From assembly GCA_019915015.1 (NCBI GenBank), contig JAHBBC010000008.1, positions 930,001-994,000 of the forward strand: 64,000 nucleotides of DNA. Reading direction: 5' to 3'. Position 1 is the stretch's first letter. The number at the start of each line of letters is the position of its first letter. The notes beneath the pieces are model-generated. The model saw only the letters and a program-made list of their open reading frames with translations, searched no databases and was not told the DNA's origin. The translations under genes and the position numbers were made by a program. Below, one piece after another: positions 32,421 to 44,251 of this stretch. The stretch comes from Auriscalpium vulgare (lineage: Eukaryota; Basidiomycota; Agaricomycetes; Russulales; Auriscalpiaceae).

Positions 32421-33828
32421 TTACACATTGGAGGTATCGTAGTCGGAAGACGGCCCCTCATCTCGAGGCATGGGGACGGCTGGAGTACGTGTGACGATAT
32501 ACCCGGTCGTGCGATAGACATGGCAAATCCACCTAAACGGACCCAAAATGAAAGAATCCTTCCTGCCGACAAGGCGAGAGCGGAGCTTCCAGCTCGTTAG
32601 CGCGCCGCTCACCTCCGCAAATCGGGACGCAACAACTTCGATGGTTGGCCGCATGCTCGGCTCCTCGTGGCACATGTCCGCAACGAGAGGCTCGAGCCAT
32701 TCGAAGCCATAGTATTTCTGGTGGGAAGAGTGAGAACACTTATGTATATGTACAAGATTCATACCTGTACGAAATCTTTACGCAGCAAGTTTCCGAGGTA
32801 GTAGATGTCCGTCGGGAAGGGATTGTACGACGGGCAATTACGAAAATCGCGAAATTCCGGCGCAGACTTGTCGATGCCACGGATTATACTGTCCAGCGGT
32901 TCCCCAGATGCTGGATCGTAATAGCGGGACAAGCCAAAGTCTATGAGGTAGTAGCGTGGCGGGCGCTGCGTGCGCGTGTATGACTTCGCAATCCAGTGGA
33001 AGTTCTTCGTGCGGTTCATCTTGACTGGATGAAATGAATTCGGGTACATCTCGCTCGGATCGAGGACGATGTTTTGACCAGCGCAGTCCCTGCGCGCAGT
33101 CAGAGGTACTCAGCAAATGGAGTTGCATGTCACTGACCTGTGAGCGATGTGGAGCTCGTGCATGAGTTCCAGGCCCTGAAATTGCTAAGTATCATTTCCA
33201 CACGTCTGCTGTGATGGCTTACCTCAATTATCTGCGTGGCGAACGCTACGACCTCTCCGAAAGTCCTAAACCGGGGATTGTCGTACGGGCGCATTCTAGG
33301 AAAGACAAGGAGAGTCTCTGATTGATCCTCGAGCAGTTTTGATTCCAAGAGGGGGATGCAGTGATTCTTGGGATTCTGCCTATACTGCTTCGAGGAGAGC
33401 AACGTCGTTATCTCGATTTCCTCTGGCGTGCGGTTGCCGGGCACACGCTTGAGAAAAACCTGCTTCCCGTCCACTATTCGTGTGGCATCTAGGACATACG
33501 CAGACTGAAAGAGTCAGTTGGATGGTCTCGATGCTTGATTACCACTCACAATGATCTTCATCCTCTGCCAATCCTCGAACCAGCTGGGCGGCAGCTTCCA
33601 CCGAGACCCAGAAAACTTCCTATCGGCATGATAACGAGGGCGAAGCATGTACCCTGCTGCCTCTATATCCTTCTGATGCTGAGTCCAGTACCTTTCACCA
33701 GGCCAACGACGCCCAGGGTCTGCGAAAAACTCATCGGCCAACTCTGGCCTTTCCCAGCGAGGAATTGGCGCCACGCCTTCATCCCCTTCGTGAGCGGTGC
33801 CCAGGTCTGTGGAGGGTGAGAGGGCCAT
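32421..33828 (-). CDS. K2: array protein kinase
   Basis: Five exons: 33550-33828, 33223-33504, 33138-33175, 32765-33089, 32421-32717 (406 aa). The structure and splice phases are the same as K1. Motifs: DATRIVDGKQVFLKRV, HELHIAHRDCAGQNIV, YYLIDFGLSRYY, APEF in the APE position, NPFPTDIYYLGNLL, CHEEPSMRP. The N-terminus carries an extra acidic segment (AHEGDEGVAPIPRWERPE) shared with K5. No frame lesion seen. K2 is convergent with R2. Confidence 0.88.
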
Positions 33829-34900
33829 GACAGGAAGCGTGAATTCGAGCTCGAAGAGGGGGAAGGAAAGAGAAGTAAGCGTCGCCACAGTAGAACCCCG
33901 AAAACAACAGCGAGTGATCGCATGCGCTAGCGGGCGCCAAACGCTCAAAGCGGACTTGAGGAACAAAAACAGGCCTTGGAGGTGGTCGCTGTGCGCGTCA
34001 GGAGCAACAAAATGGCGGCTGGGTACGGTGCACCATGACGATACGGAGTCCTCAACGTTTTCTAGCCTCCGCCGCGGCTCATCGCGCACATCTTGGGGAT
34101 GGCTCTGTAGACGGACGAGGATCTTGAGCGCGGCATACAGTGGTGGACGCCAAGGAGAAAGGGTTCGTACTGAACGTTATCAGGAAGCGAAGGCGGCTCC
34201 AAATTCGAGAGAACGCTCACTATATGTCTGCCGCGGCCACCCAGCGTGCCTAAAGAATCAAGCGTTGCCCCAAAAAATGCCCGTCTGACCTGGAGCAACC
34301 AAATAATGTATGCCCGGCGTTGCGTGGCATTGAAGCAATGCCAAACCGGATGTGAAGCTTGGAGCGGCATGAGGTCGTTCGAGGCAGAGGCAAAACGAAA
34401 AAGCGGTGAGCTCACCAGAACGATAGCGAGCTTCAGGAAATAGGAGACATGAATTGGCAGGTGCGAACATTGAGGTCACAGGGAGATCGCGATCCAGCGA
34501 GGGCCGGCGCAGGGTGGAAAAAGTAGTCTTCTCGGCGTCGTTCGATGAGGACGCTAGGTAACGCGGTAACGGGCGTGAATGGCAATATCATTTACTATGT
34601 TGCGTGCATGGTGAGTCCCGAAGCGCTCCAGGATGACTCTTTGTGAAGGACGAGATTTATCTCGCCAGAAACAGCGCGAGGAGGCTGTATCGTGTCAGAT
34701 TGAGATATGGTAGACGGCAAGTTCAACAGCAAAGCTACGCACCGTAAGACAGACCAAGTATTCGCCTCCATTCGCCTCGACTGACACAATAAAGAGTGAG
34801 CCTTGTATTGAGTGTACGATCGCCAGAGTGGCGAACTGAGGTACAAAGACGACGGGGGACTCTGCCCGGAGCAGGCCCGGAGTATGCCCGAGCGATAAAG
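33829..34900. other. Upstream region of K2, gene-free
   Basis: 33829-34010 is closely matched upstream of K5 (55283-55460) and K7 (63598-63780), so it is the conserved promoter region of this kinase subtype. 34010-34900 shows no exon chain. Confidence 0.5.
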
Positions 34901-35206
34901 CCTTATCGCCGACGTCGCCCGATTCACCGACTTTGCTCCGCAGCTACCTTTTCCCATTATTGCTGCGGTCTCCTCACTCATCCTGAACTTCGCCAGTACC
35001 GTCAAAGTACCGCTGGCGCACAATTATGGTCTGTGGGGTGCACAGGTTACCGTCTATCGGGACAAACATGTGCGTTACCGTTTGATTTCTCGGCCATGCA
35101 TGTCTTGATGATTTTCTATTTTTTGCGGATTTAGGTGTCGTTCGAGGACGTCGTTGTCGGTGTCGGCGCGCTAGGAGTTGCGTCGCACTTTTCAGCCTGC
35201 TTTTGA
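34901..35206 (+). CDS. Y: 3' exons of a putative small gene, start not located
   Basis: Two exon-like blocks, 34901-35069 and 35135-35206, join across a 65-bp intron (gtgcgt...tttag). They encode IADVARFTDFAPQLPFPI, a hydrophobic helix (AAVSSLILNFASTV), HNYGLWGAQVTVYRDKH, then VSFEDVVVGVGALGVASHF and a stop. The copy in unit beta (56363-56664) keeps both splice sites, the frame and the stop, with mostly conservative changes. The block opens at an acceptor-like AG (34899-34900) just after an in-frame stop, so a 5' exon must exist if this is a gene. Family not recognised; it might be a membrane-associated small protein. Confidence 0.5.
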
Positions 35207-35320
35207 CTTGCGAGTAGAGCCTAGGCCAATGGTACGCCGCCGCAAACTGCTCCTTGCTCGATTCTTACGGCGCTCGCACAAGTCGCAGTCTCTCTGCCAG
35301 CTGACAAAGTCATTTCGAAG

Positions 35321-35490
35321 ATGCGCCTCCCATCGATGCGCGGCAAATCCTGGCATCGAGGCGCGCTATCTCGCAGCCGCGGCAGCACCTGCAGCTGCTC
35401 ATCTCAAAGGCCGAAACCGACCGGCGAGACCGAGACTGGGGCGTGCGGCCGGCGGTCTTGGCGAACGCAGTGGATGTCGCTGGCCATCGC
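35321..35490 (+). other. Conserved coding-like block after Y
   Basis: 170 bp that differ from 56785-56954 at only three positions, and all three changes are synonymous in one frame (peptide core IDARQILASRRAISQPRQHL). Flanking sequence diverges with indels. The block is preceded by a CTGAC branch-like site and an AG at 35319-35320. It may be an exon of Y or of a separate gene. Confidence 0.5.
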
Positions 35491-36268
35491 AACGCGGACG
35501 CGCTACCTCTGCGCTGCATCCTCCTGAGTGCAATTTGGAGCTAGCACATCAGCGTCAGATACTGCAACGCCGCCGTTACTGCAGCCCACGTCACACTGCA
35601 ACACCCTTTGGCATGCACATGTCTCCTTGCAGCATCGGATGCCGGCGGCTCGTGCGTCTTTCAATCTGCGTCGACCATCAACATAAACTTGCTGTCTGAT
35701 CTATGCACCATATTGTCTCGGTTCTGGGCGCGCTCCTCCGCTCTTTGGATCTGCACGTTGCTGGCTATAACAGCAGCCAGCTCGCGCCGCCAAAATGCAC
35801 TGAGCTATTGGTCCAAGCTCTTCTGTCAGTACATAGCGCGTACCGCTCTATATCTCCTGCAACTCTTCACGCGCCAAGAAGACAAGCCCGCCCACGGTCT
35901 GTGCGCATCGCCACGCCTGCTGTATCTGGCTCGGTCTCGCGTGTGGTGCACGTTCCTTACCTGTACATCTCTTCGCATTTTTCTGGTCTCCGCTGGCTGT
36001 GATGTACGAGCTGTATGTCCTTCGGAGGGACCCAAACGTCTTGGTGCTCGGGCCAGCCGCTCGTCAAGAGCGCTATTTGGTACTATGTGCATAACGCCGC
36101 TGCAATGGAATGGCAGGATAGACGGTCACAGCATGCCGCCAGTGGGACTTTTGCCTGCGCATCCTGGGATCCGCGTACGATATGAACAAATGTACGACGA
36201 GCCGAACGTGATGTGTCATAAGTGGAAATGAAGAACAATAATACAGTAAAAAGATTGAAGCGAGAGAA
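35491..36268 (+). other. Between Y and K3; degenerate coding-like sequence
   Basis: A long open stretch on the plus strand (35608-36231) is disrupted by indels in unit beta (57110-57700). In beta a GTGAGT...CCAG intron of about 53 bp (57323-57375) is plausible, but in alpha the donor reads gtcagt. I treat this as decayed. Confidence 0.4.
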
Positions 36269-37675
36269 CTATTCGACCTTGGAGGTATCGTAGTCGGGAG
36301 AGGGCCCCTCATCTGGAGGCATGGGGACGGCTGGAGTACGCGTGACGATATACCCGGCCGTGCGATAGACGTGGCAAATCCACCTAAACGGACCCAGAAT
36401 GAAAGAGTCCTTCCTGCCAACAAGGCGAGAGCGGAGCTTCCAGCTCGTCAGCGCGCCGCTCACCTCCGAAAATCTGGACGCGACGACGCCGATGGGCGGA
36501 CGCATGCTCGGGTCTTCGTGGCACATGTCCGCAACCAGAGGCTCGAGCCACTCGAAGCCGTAGTATTTCTGGTGGGAAGTATCAGAACGCTCATGGATGC
36601 GTACGATATTCATACCTGTACAAAATCCGTACGCAGCATGTTCCCGAGGTAGTATATGTCCGTCTGGAAGGGATTGTACGGCGGGCACTGGTCAGGAAGA
36701 CCGCGAAATTCCGGTACGGACTTGTCGCCGCCACGTATCGCATGGTCCAGTGGGGCACCACGTGCAGGATCGTAATAGCGGGACAAGCCAAAGTCGATGA
36801 GGTAGTAGCGTGGCGGGCGCTGTGTGCGTGTGTACGACTTTGCGAACCAGTAGAAGTTCTTGCTGCGGTTCATTTTTATCGGATGGAAGGAGTTCGGGTA
36901 CATCCCGCTCGGATCGAGGACGATGTTTTGACCTGTGCAGTCCCTACACGCGGTCAGAATTATTTGTGCAGCACACTTCGAATACGACTGACTTACCTGT
37001 GAGCGATGTGAAGTTCGTGCATGAGTTCAAGCCCCTGCCGTGGATAAGCATCGTTGCCACACTTAAGATGAGATGGCGCACCTCAATTATCTGCGTGGCG
37101 AACGCCACGACCTCTCCGAGCGTCCTGAACCGAGGATTGTCGTACGGGCGCATTCTAGGAAGGACAAGGAGAGTCTCTGATGATTCCTCGAGCCGTGTTG
37201 TTTCTAGGACGGGGATGCAGTGATTCTTGGGATGCCGCCGATACTCCTCCGAAGAGAACAACTGCGTGATCTCAATTTCCTCGGGCGTGCGGTCGTCAGG
37301 CAATCGCTTGAGGATGACCTGCTTCCCATCCAATATACGTGTTGCATCAATGACGAGTGGAGCCTGCGGGTGTCAGTTGCATGTTTTCGATGCTTCATGA
37401 TTACTCACTACGATGATCTTCCTTTTCTGCCAATCCTCGAACCAGCTGGGCGGCAGCTTCCACCGAGAGCCAGAAAAAGTCCTGTCCTCATGATAGCGAG
37501 GGCGAAGCATATAGCCAGCTGCCTCTATATCCTTCTGATGTTGAGCCCAATATCTTTCACCAGGCCAACGATGCCCAGGGTCTGCGCGCATCTCATCGAG
37601 CGCGGCAAGCCTGCGCGCCCGTGCCTCCTCTTCTTCAGGGGTGCCTTGTTTTCTAGTGGGTATGATGAAGACCAT
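36269..37675 (-). CDS. K3: array protein kinase
   Basis: Same five-exon plan as K1; first exon 37409-37675, last exon ending at 36269. N-terminus MVFIIPTRKQGTPEEEEARA, then the family segment HQKDIEAAGYMLRPRYH. Motifs: VDGKQ-type position DGKQVILKRL, HELHIAHRDCTGQNIV, YYLIDFGLSRYY, SVPEF, NPFQTDIYYLGNML, CHEDPSMRP. The activation-segment region is one residue longer (RGLPDQCPPYNPF). No lesion seen. Its closest relative is K6, which carries a frameshift. Confidence 0.87.
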
Positions 37676-38310
37676 AGCAGGGGAAGCAAGCGTGAATTGG
37701 AGACGCTAGGATGGAGTAGATTCAGGATATAAGTGTGTCGGAGCGGGCGTATTCTGAGTAACAATAAGGCAAGGCTACAAGGGCACCCCGACTGACGGGC
37801 TTACGTGTGCGGGACAACGCCTGTGACCCAGCGCCGCTGTGACTATCTGAAATCCTGGGATCACTGTGAAAATGATGGACCAACCACGGTGGTCAGTAGA
37901 AGCATCAAGACGCACGCGAGCAGGAGCTGTACTGTTTGACGCCGGGACAATTCAGGATCTGTAAAATATTCTTTTGAACTAGTTGTGAGCAATCTCCCAG
38001 ATAATGTGGCTCGTACATGAGATTTAGGGCCGCCGAGCACCTCAACTTGAAGAGCACCTAGTAGACTTGGGGGCAGCTTTTGAACAACTTGAAGAGCACT
38101 TAGTAGACTTGGGGGCAGCTTTTGAACATGGCTGCGTGCATGTAGTACGCGATCCTGCCTGCAGCTCAAGGCTTCATACATTTGAGGAGTGTATACGCCA
38201 GACGAGTGAGCTGTTTCAAGACTGGGTTGCTCTGAGAGAGAAAGAAACGCAAGAGGCTTTCGTTAAGTCAACAGACAGAGTGGAGTCACCTCGGAACTAA
38301 GGCTAGGTTC
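37676..38310. other. Upstream region of K3 with a 42-bp tandem duplication
   Basis: Almost identical to 59166-59750. The unit cttgaagagcacctagtaga plus following 22 bases occurs twice (about 38044-38085 and 38086-38127) but only once in unit beta. A plus-strand frame through it (FEECIRQTSELFQDW) is stopped in beta by a C-to-A change. The minus strand has a short hydrophobic frame (LLLACVLMLLLTTVV, about 37861-37920). Neither is claimed as a gene. Confidence 0.6.
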
Positions 38311-40707
38311 CCACGCGTACTGGACGACCCCCGAGGTATTTCCGCGACCAGCGGCCACGACGTCGACATCGACGACCGTTCGTCTACCTTCACTTCCACA
38401 ATCTGCACCTCCAAAGTGCCACCGCTATTTCCTCCCTAATGCGTGGCAGGAACATAGAGATCGTCTCGTCAACTCGTAAGGACAACCGCCCGCCCGGATG
38501 TGCAAACCGGCCGACTTTCGACGGGGTTGATGTAGTAGAGGGATGCGGGCGATGGCTAGATGGATGGGCTGGGATGTATCCTGGCAAACGGTGCGCGCTC
38601 TGTTTGATGTGCTGGCGTATCCGTGTTGACATGGAATACTCGTCCAGGACGACCGTCGTCGCTCAGGCTATCTTCTGATGCTTCCAAAAGCTCTGGCTGG
38701 CACTTTGGACAGGACAGTCTGGACGTCGCAGCAGACGCGATTGGGGACCCCGTCGAGGCCGAAGCTGGAGGTGGACCATGACCAGGTGATAGGGTGCGTA
38801 GCTGCATGCCGTCTCTGTTCCCTCTTGTAACGTGTATCATGCTTGACAGTGCTTGCAAGCTACCAGTCCGATCGACAAGGCCTCGTACAGCCCGGCCGAC
38901 TATACTTCGTGGCCTGCTCACGATCCCTGCACATTGTGTGGTATTCGAGCGATTTTTTGTGGGCCGAATGTGCCGGTCGCATGCGCTGTTGTAGCTCTTC
39001 CATACTACGGAGACTGTACGTCGTTGCTGAGGTGCGTATCCTTGCATAAATAAACGTTATTCCCAAGCTAACATGGCCTTTGTCGTTGACAGTACTCTGA
39101 TCGCGAACATCTCAAACCCTACTAAACTGTGAAGGAGCTGAAAGCATTGGCCACTAGCATCGACGCCGGTGTGCATACATGCGTTCCGACACGGCGCTCG
39201 CAAAGCTCGTAGTCAACGAGGGGCTCGTTCTGATCGAGTGACGTGTCGGAGGGACGATGGACAGAGCTCAGGATAGCCGACTTTGAACATGCGAGCGGTG
39301 CGTGGAAAGCCCCATGAGCGCATCGTGACGACACTGACGACAAGGTCGACTAGCCGATATACTAGCAAGGCCTCTGAGAGACCACAAACCTGACGGCAAC
39401 CTACAGGACCGCAGCAGGTGCGTTATTTGCCAGTTACGCGCATTGGTATATTGACGCCGACAACCTAGAACACGGTCAGCGATCCTATCCGGCTCCACAA
39501 ACGTTCAAATCGCAGGCCGCGCGTGGGATCCGCATTGTGACGATCGAGATGCTATCCTCGTACTGCGTCGGTGGCGCTTTTGTGACCCGTTCAACGTCTC
39601 TGCACGGCCAGTGCTTTATCTATCGGTAAGTAATACTGAACGAACGCGCGGGATACGCACTAATATCTACAGCTCAGCTCGATGGATGAATGCAGCGCCT
39701 GCGCAAGAAAGCCGTGGGAGGCAGCGAAACAGAGTGGCCCGAAGGCGAGGCGCGCCAGAAAACGAAATGCGCGCTTGTCCCTGGAGCAGGGAAATGTGAT
39801 ACCGTCGATGTACGTCTGATGCTGCTTGCAAATTTTGCACTTTTTATCGCCAATAAATTCTATCATTTATGGACAAGGCGGCCTTCCGAGCAAAATTGAC
39901 GTAGTGTGTGTTTTCCACCTACCGACACCCATGGCGAAGTTCCAGCGCTCTCAGTTCACGCCTCATCTGCCGCTCGTCAGACGCCTCTCCTCTAGTTCAT
40001 TGACCTTGATCCGAGACAAACTGTGGACCCGCGAAACGCTGCTGGACCTGTTTGGAGGTTGGCACACGCGGTGGAGGAGGTTTTGCTTCGGCGTGAGCAG
40101 ATTTCGTGCGCGGCGGATACGGGAGATACTTGAAAGGGCGTCAAACCCAAGTGCCCCTCTATCGTGCGTTCCTGGCGTTTTCCAAATGGGCTGTGTATTG
40201 ACCCGGACTATTCTTCAGGATATCATGCCTCTTATGTCGCGGGCACGAACGCAGCACACTAAAATACGCCCGAGGTGCGTTCTGGCTATTGCTTGGGCGC
40301 TCTCCTCTCCCTGATTCCCTGCCACCTATCCAGGTATCGGCCCTAGTTTGCACCGTAGACTTCAGCCACATGGCCCTCCGGCGTGTCGGGTCGCAGCACG
40401 CCCGTATCTGGCATTCTGCGAGAGCGGCTACTCCAGGCCCGGCGCAAGGCTGCGGTGCAACAGGCGAGCGCATCTCGCCACCTGACACATTGGCCGGCAC
40501 CTGCCTCCTGACAAGTAACCAGCCGCACAGAACAAAGGCGTTATCGAGCCTACGTATAGTTGATACATACTGCGTTTCCGGATCGTGCCCTAGCGAGGCC
40601 CCAACCCGCGAAGTTGGGTACGAGGCAATCCAAGCGTGCAATTTTATTTTGGATGATGTAGAACGATGGTACCATGGAACAAGTGAAGTAGGAGCACTAT
40701 AAGAAAA
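38311..40707 (+). repeat. R module, copy R3
   Basis: Partner of 59750-62167, and related to R1 and R2. No intact gene; short frames include one at 38439-38678 that is broken in unit beta. It ends at the 3' side of K4. Confidence 0.7.
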
Positions 40708-42106
40708 CTATTCTACCTTGGAGGTATCCTTGTCGCGAGAATGCCCCTCATCTCGAGGCATGGGGACTGCCGGAGTACGCGTCAGGATATACCCCGTCGT
40801 GCGGTAAATGTGGCGAATCCACCTGAAAGGACCCAAGATGAAAGAGTCCTTCCTGCCGACAAGGCGGGAGCGGAGCTTCCAGCTCGTCAGCGCCCCGCTC
40901 ACCTCCGCAAATCGGGACGCGACAACGTCGATGGGTGGCCTCATGCTCGGATCCTCATGGCACATGTCCGCAACAAGAGGCTCAAGCCATTCGAAGCCGT
41001 AGTATTTCTGATGGGAAGAGTGAGAACGCTTACGCATGCGTACAAGATTCATACCTGTATGAAATCTTCACGCAGCAAGTTTCCTATGTAGTAGATGTCC
41101 GTCGGAAAAGGATTGTGGCGCACGCCATGAAGATAATCGCGATATTCCGGCACAGACTTGTCTCCACCACGGACTGCTTCGTCCGACGGGGTGCCATCTG
41201 CAGGATCGTAATAGCGGGACAAGCCAAAGTCGATGAGGTAGTAGCGCGGCGGGCGCTGTGTGCGCGTGTACGACTTGGCAAACCAGTAGAAATTCTTGCT
41301 GCGGTTCATTTTGATTGGGTGGAAGGAGTTCGGGTACATCCCGCTCGGGTCGAGGACGATGTTTTGACCCGTGCAGTCCCTGCGTGCGATCAGCATTGTT
41401 TGTTCAGCATATTGAATATGCTTTACCTGTGAGCGATGTGAAGCTCGTGCATCAATTCAATGCCCTGTAATGGTTGAGCATCGTTGCCACACGTCAGATG
41501 AGATGGCGCACCTCTATTATCTGCTTGGCGAATGCCACGACCTCTCCAAACGTCCTAAAGCGGGGATTGTCGTACGGGCGCATCCTAGGAAGGACAAGGA
41601 CAGTCTCTGATAATTCCTCGAATCTTTTTGTTTCTATGACGGGGATGCAGTGATTCTTGGGATGCTGCATGTACTGCTCCGAGGAGAACAACATCGTTAT
41701 GTCGACTTCGTCGGGCGAGCTGTCCTCGTCAGGCAATCGTTTGAGAATAACCTGCTTCCCGTCAGCCATACGTGTGGCATCGACGATGCGTGGGGCCTGC
41801 GGGGGTCAATGGCGTGTCTCGGGCGCTTCATAACCCACTCACCGGGATGATCTTCCTCCTCTGCCAATCCTCGAACCAACTGTGCGGCAGATTCCACCGA
41901 GTACCAGAAAATTGCCTGTCCGCATGATAACGAGGGCGAAGCATGTAGCCAGCGGCCTCTATCTTCTTCTGGTGTTGAGTCCAGTATCTTTCGGCGGCCC
42001 GACGATGCCCAGGGTCTGCACGCCTCGCAATGAGCAAAGCACGCCTGCGCGCCACAGCATCCTCCCCAAAAGCGGTGTCTTGGTTTGTCGAGGGAGAGAG
42101 GGCCAT
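40708..42106 (-). CDS. K4: array protein kinase, divergent to X3
   Basis: Five exons with the same phases as K1; first exon 41843-42106, stop at 40708. Motifs: DGKQVILKRL, HELHIAHRDCTGQNIV, YYLIDFGLSRYYDPADG, SVPEYR, NPFPTDIYYIGNLL, CHEDPSMRP, tail TRTPAVPMPRDEGHSRDKDT. No lesion seen. It lies only about 60 bp from the readable start of X3, against more than 600 bp for the K1/X1 pair, because the shared promoter region has been lost. Confidence 0.87.
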
Positions 42107-42158
42107 AGTCGGGAAAGGAAGCGGGAGTTAGAGGCGCTAGGATGAAGGAGATGCGAGA

Positions 42159-43441
42159 GTGTGTGTTGTCGGAGCGTGGGTATTTGCCTCTCTTGTCGCT
42201 CAATTCCTCAACGCCACGTTGCACAAACTCTCGAGCGAACATCTTTACGACGAAGCAGCACAGGATCACGATTATATCGATAAAATGACGAAGATTCACT
42301 GGGAAGATATGGATAAAAGAGCTCGGGAGAAGGTCAAAGAGAGACTTTGGGCGTATGTCTTCATCCATATTTCATTGTTACATACTAAACGAGCTCCCAG
42401 CGTTGAAGTACAGAGGGCTAAAACGGACGCTAAGGAGCATAATACCTTCAAAGGCTACCTGTCGGTTCTTAAGTACCAGAAGATTACGAGGAAGGCCAAA
42501 ATCGTAGTTCTGGTGAGGGCTCTACGTGCGGGTGCCCAGCCCGCGTATACAATTGCACATGTGTTATTGACCTTGCCTCCGGCAGAAAGCATCGAATCAA
42601 GCCACGATAAACCAAATCCTAAGGGAAGGCCGCAATCGTACCGCTGGAGAGGCAGTTGTCGAGTCTGAAACATCGGTGAAACATACGAAACCTCACGTCA
42701 ACTTGTCCCTTTCCATTCCTAGCGATTCTCCCTCCGGTGGTAAGTATCGATTTTCTCTTCTTTTGGTAGCAGTATTTACAAGATATACAGCCCCAACCAT
42801 TGTGATGCAGGCGACCGTGGACGATGACCCAGATCACGTGTACCATGGTACTTATACCTTCCGGAGTACCCACACCACGTCAGTGCGTGACCCTGCAACC
42901 GGGATGCTCGTTCCAGTCTGTAAGCTGAGTCCTCAATTGCGTGTCATATAATAGGATAGCTGATGTGTGCTGGATTGCGGACAACACAGTTCAAGATTCT
43001 CAAGAGAAAGCTATGAAGAGCGGGTTTTACCGCAGCGACAGATCTGGAGCAGCCAAGAAAGCGGCGGTGGGTGCAACTTTACTGCGCGCAGTCTGTTATG
43101 CTGACAATCTATCGAACATTTAAGACTATTCCAAAGGTTCCCGGTGTCGATAGATCTCCATCGGCCGAGGAAGCGGCGGTGGGTTGTTTTACCGCGCGAT
43201 TTGTGTTTGACTTACAACTCGTTCGGCTGTGCAGACTGGCCCCAAGCCAAACACCATGGGCACTCCAGCCCACCCAGAGACAGAAGGAACGGATGCCGCG
43301 GATACATCTGACGGCGGCTCGTCTGATACATCTTCCAACGCTCCGAGTGTCGACGCCCCGGGTGTTTCTATTGAGTTCTCTGAGACGATCGAGAGTGTGG
43401 ATGATGATATGCTAGTCGAATCCTACGGGGTTGCTGTTTAA
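42159..43441 (+). pseudogene. X3: X-family copy without promoter and ATG
   Basis: Exons 42159-42352, 42401-42512, 42586-42739, 42791-42919, 42990-43066, 43125-43178 and 43235-43441 keep X1-like phases (introns 48-74 bp). The protein aligns with X1 from LHKLS onward, through GTYTFRS, RSDRSGAAKKAA, one 18-codon mini-exon (VPGVDRSPSAEEAA) and an acidic tail. There is no ATG in frame before the first exon; a TAG lies at 42138. Sequence just upstream matches the K1 leader rather than the X1 promoter, so a deletion fused the kinase leader to X coding sequence. The body shows no stop, so loss was recent or an upstream exon exists. Confidence 0.75.
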
Positions 43442-44251
43442 GCCGATCCCGTACTTATCCTACAACCATTGGGCAGTCTCAGTCTTCCCGTGCTTCATTG
43501 ATACATGTTATGGTATTGTTTGATATGTATACATATTGGCTGGCCAAGTTATCGCGCTGACTTGTTGAAGTAGTATGATATCTATTATTTATCTTGGATT
43601 GTGTAGCTACTAGTAATCTGAAGCGAACATTGTTGCGTGGTTTGTTGAAGAGCGGCGCGAAAGAGATAAACTGACGATCATCTCGCTTCCATGTCTTCTG
43701 GTCTTCTGGCCACTGTATTCCCGCACACTGATGCCCGATCATTCAATCGCTCTGAGGTTATCAGCGTCAGACAGAAGAAAAAATATCCGGCATGCGACTT
43801 TTGCTGAACGACAGCCGATCTACCGTGTGAGCACTACTCTTCACAAATGGCATTGAATGCCTTGGATCACACACGGCCTCTTCTGGCTGTTCTGAAGGCT
43901 GAGAAATTGGCATGCGCTAACCCGACCTCAGGTGGGAAAGCCGCGGATGTCGATACACATGGCAGGTAACGCCGTCCGGACCAAGGGCTCCATTTCGCGC
44001 AGTCATATTATATTACCAGCTGAGATGCAGGACGTGGTGAAAATCAATCTTACGTGCTGTGCGAGAAACCGTATACTGCCACGCGGGCGTTGACACCTTG
44101 CGCCGATCGCTCTTGCGCAAATAACCTACGGACATTGTCCGCAATGAGTAATGTTTTATCCGTACCGTTGGCAGCTCTTGAGCTCGTTCTCGGTCTTACC
44201 CTAAATGGCGCCGCCAAATGGCAGCGCTATCATTAGCTTCGCCGCGGTACC
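43442..44251. other. Downstream of X3, no gene
   Basis: Collinear with 22188-23030 except for the segment of about 43665-43985, which is in the opposite orientation to its partner at 22456-22790. No complete gene. Confidence 0.6.

Larger units (their letters stand above)
20600..42110. repeat. Segmental duplication unit alpha (about 21.5 kb)
   Basis: Gene order X1, T, R1, S2, X2, T, R2, K2, Y, K3, R3, K4 is repeated in the same order and orientation by 42150-63660 (X3, T, R1', S3, X4, T, R2', K5, Y', K6, R3', K7). The offset is 21.24-21.65 kb throughout, so this is a direct tandem duplication. Identity varies from near-complete (about 24.0-31.0 kb) to clearly diverged (gene copies, 22.2-24.0 kb, 38.3-40.7 kb). 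Confidence 0.93.

Noticed and set aside
33514..34089. Longer N-terminus for K2 by using an upstream ATG at 34089
   Set aside because: The extension is not conserved in sequence type in K1, K3, K4 or K6, and the ATG at 33828 aligns with the start of other members.
34595..35023. Minus-strand open frames opposite gene Y
   Set aside because: Substitutions between units are not silent in these frames, whereas the plus-strand frame keeps splice sites and stop.
35608..36231. A 207-codon plus-strand frame before K3
   Set aside because: Frame is broken by indels in the unit beta copy, and a plausible intron in beta would use another frame.
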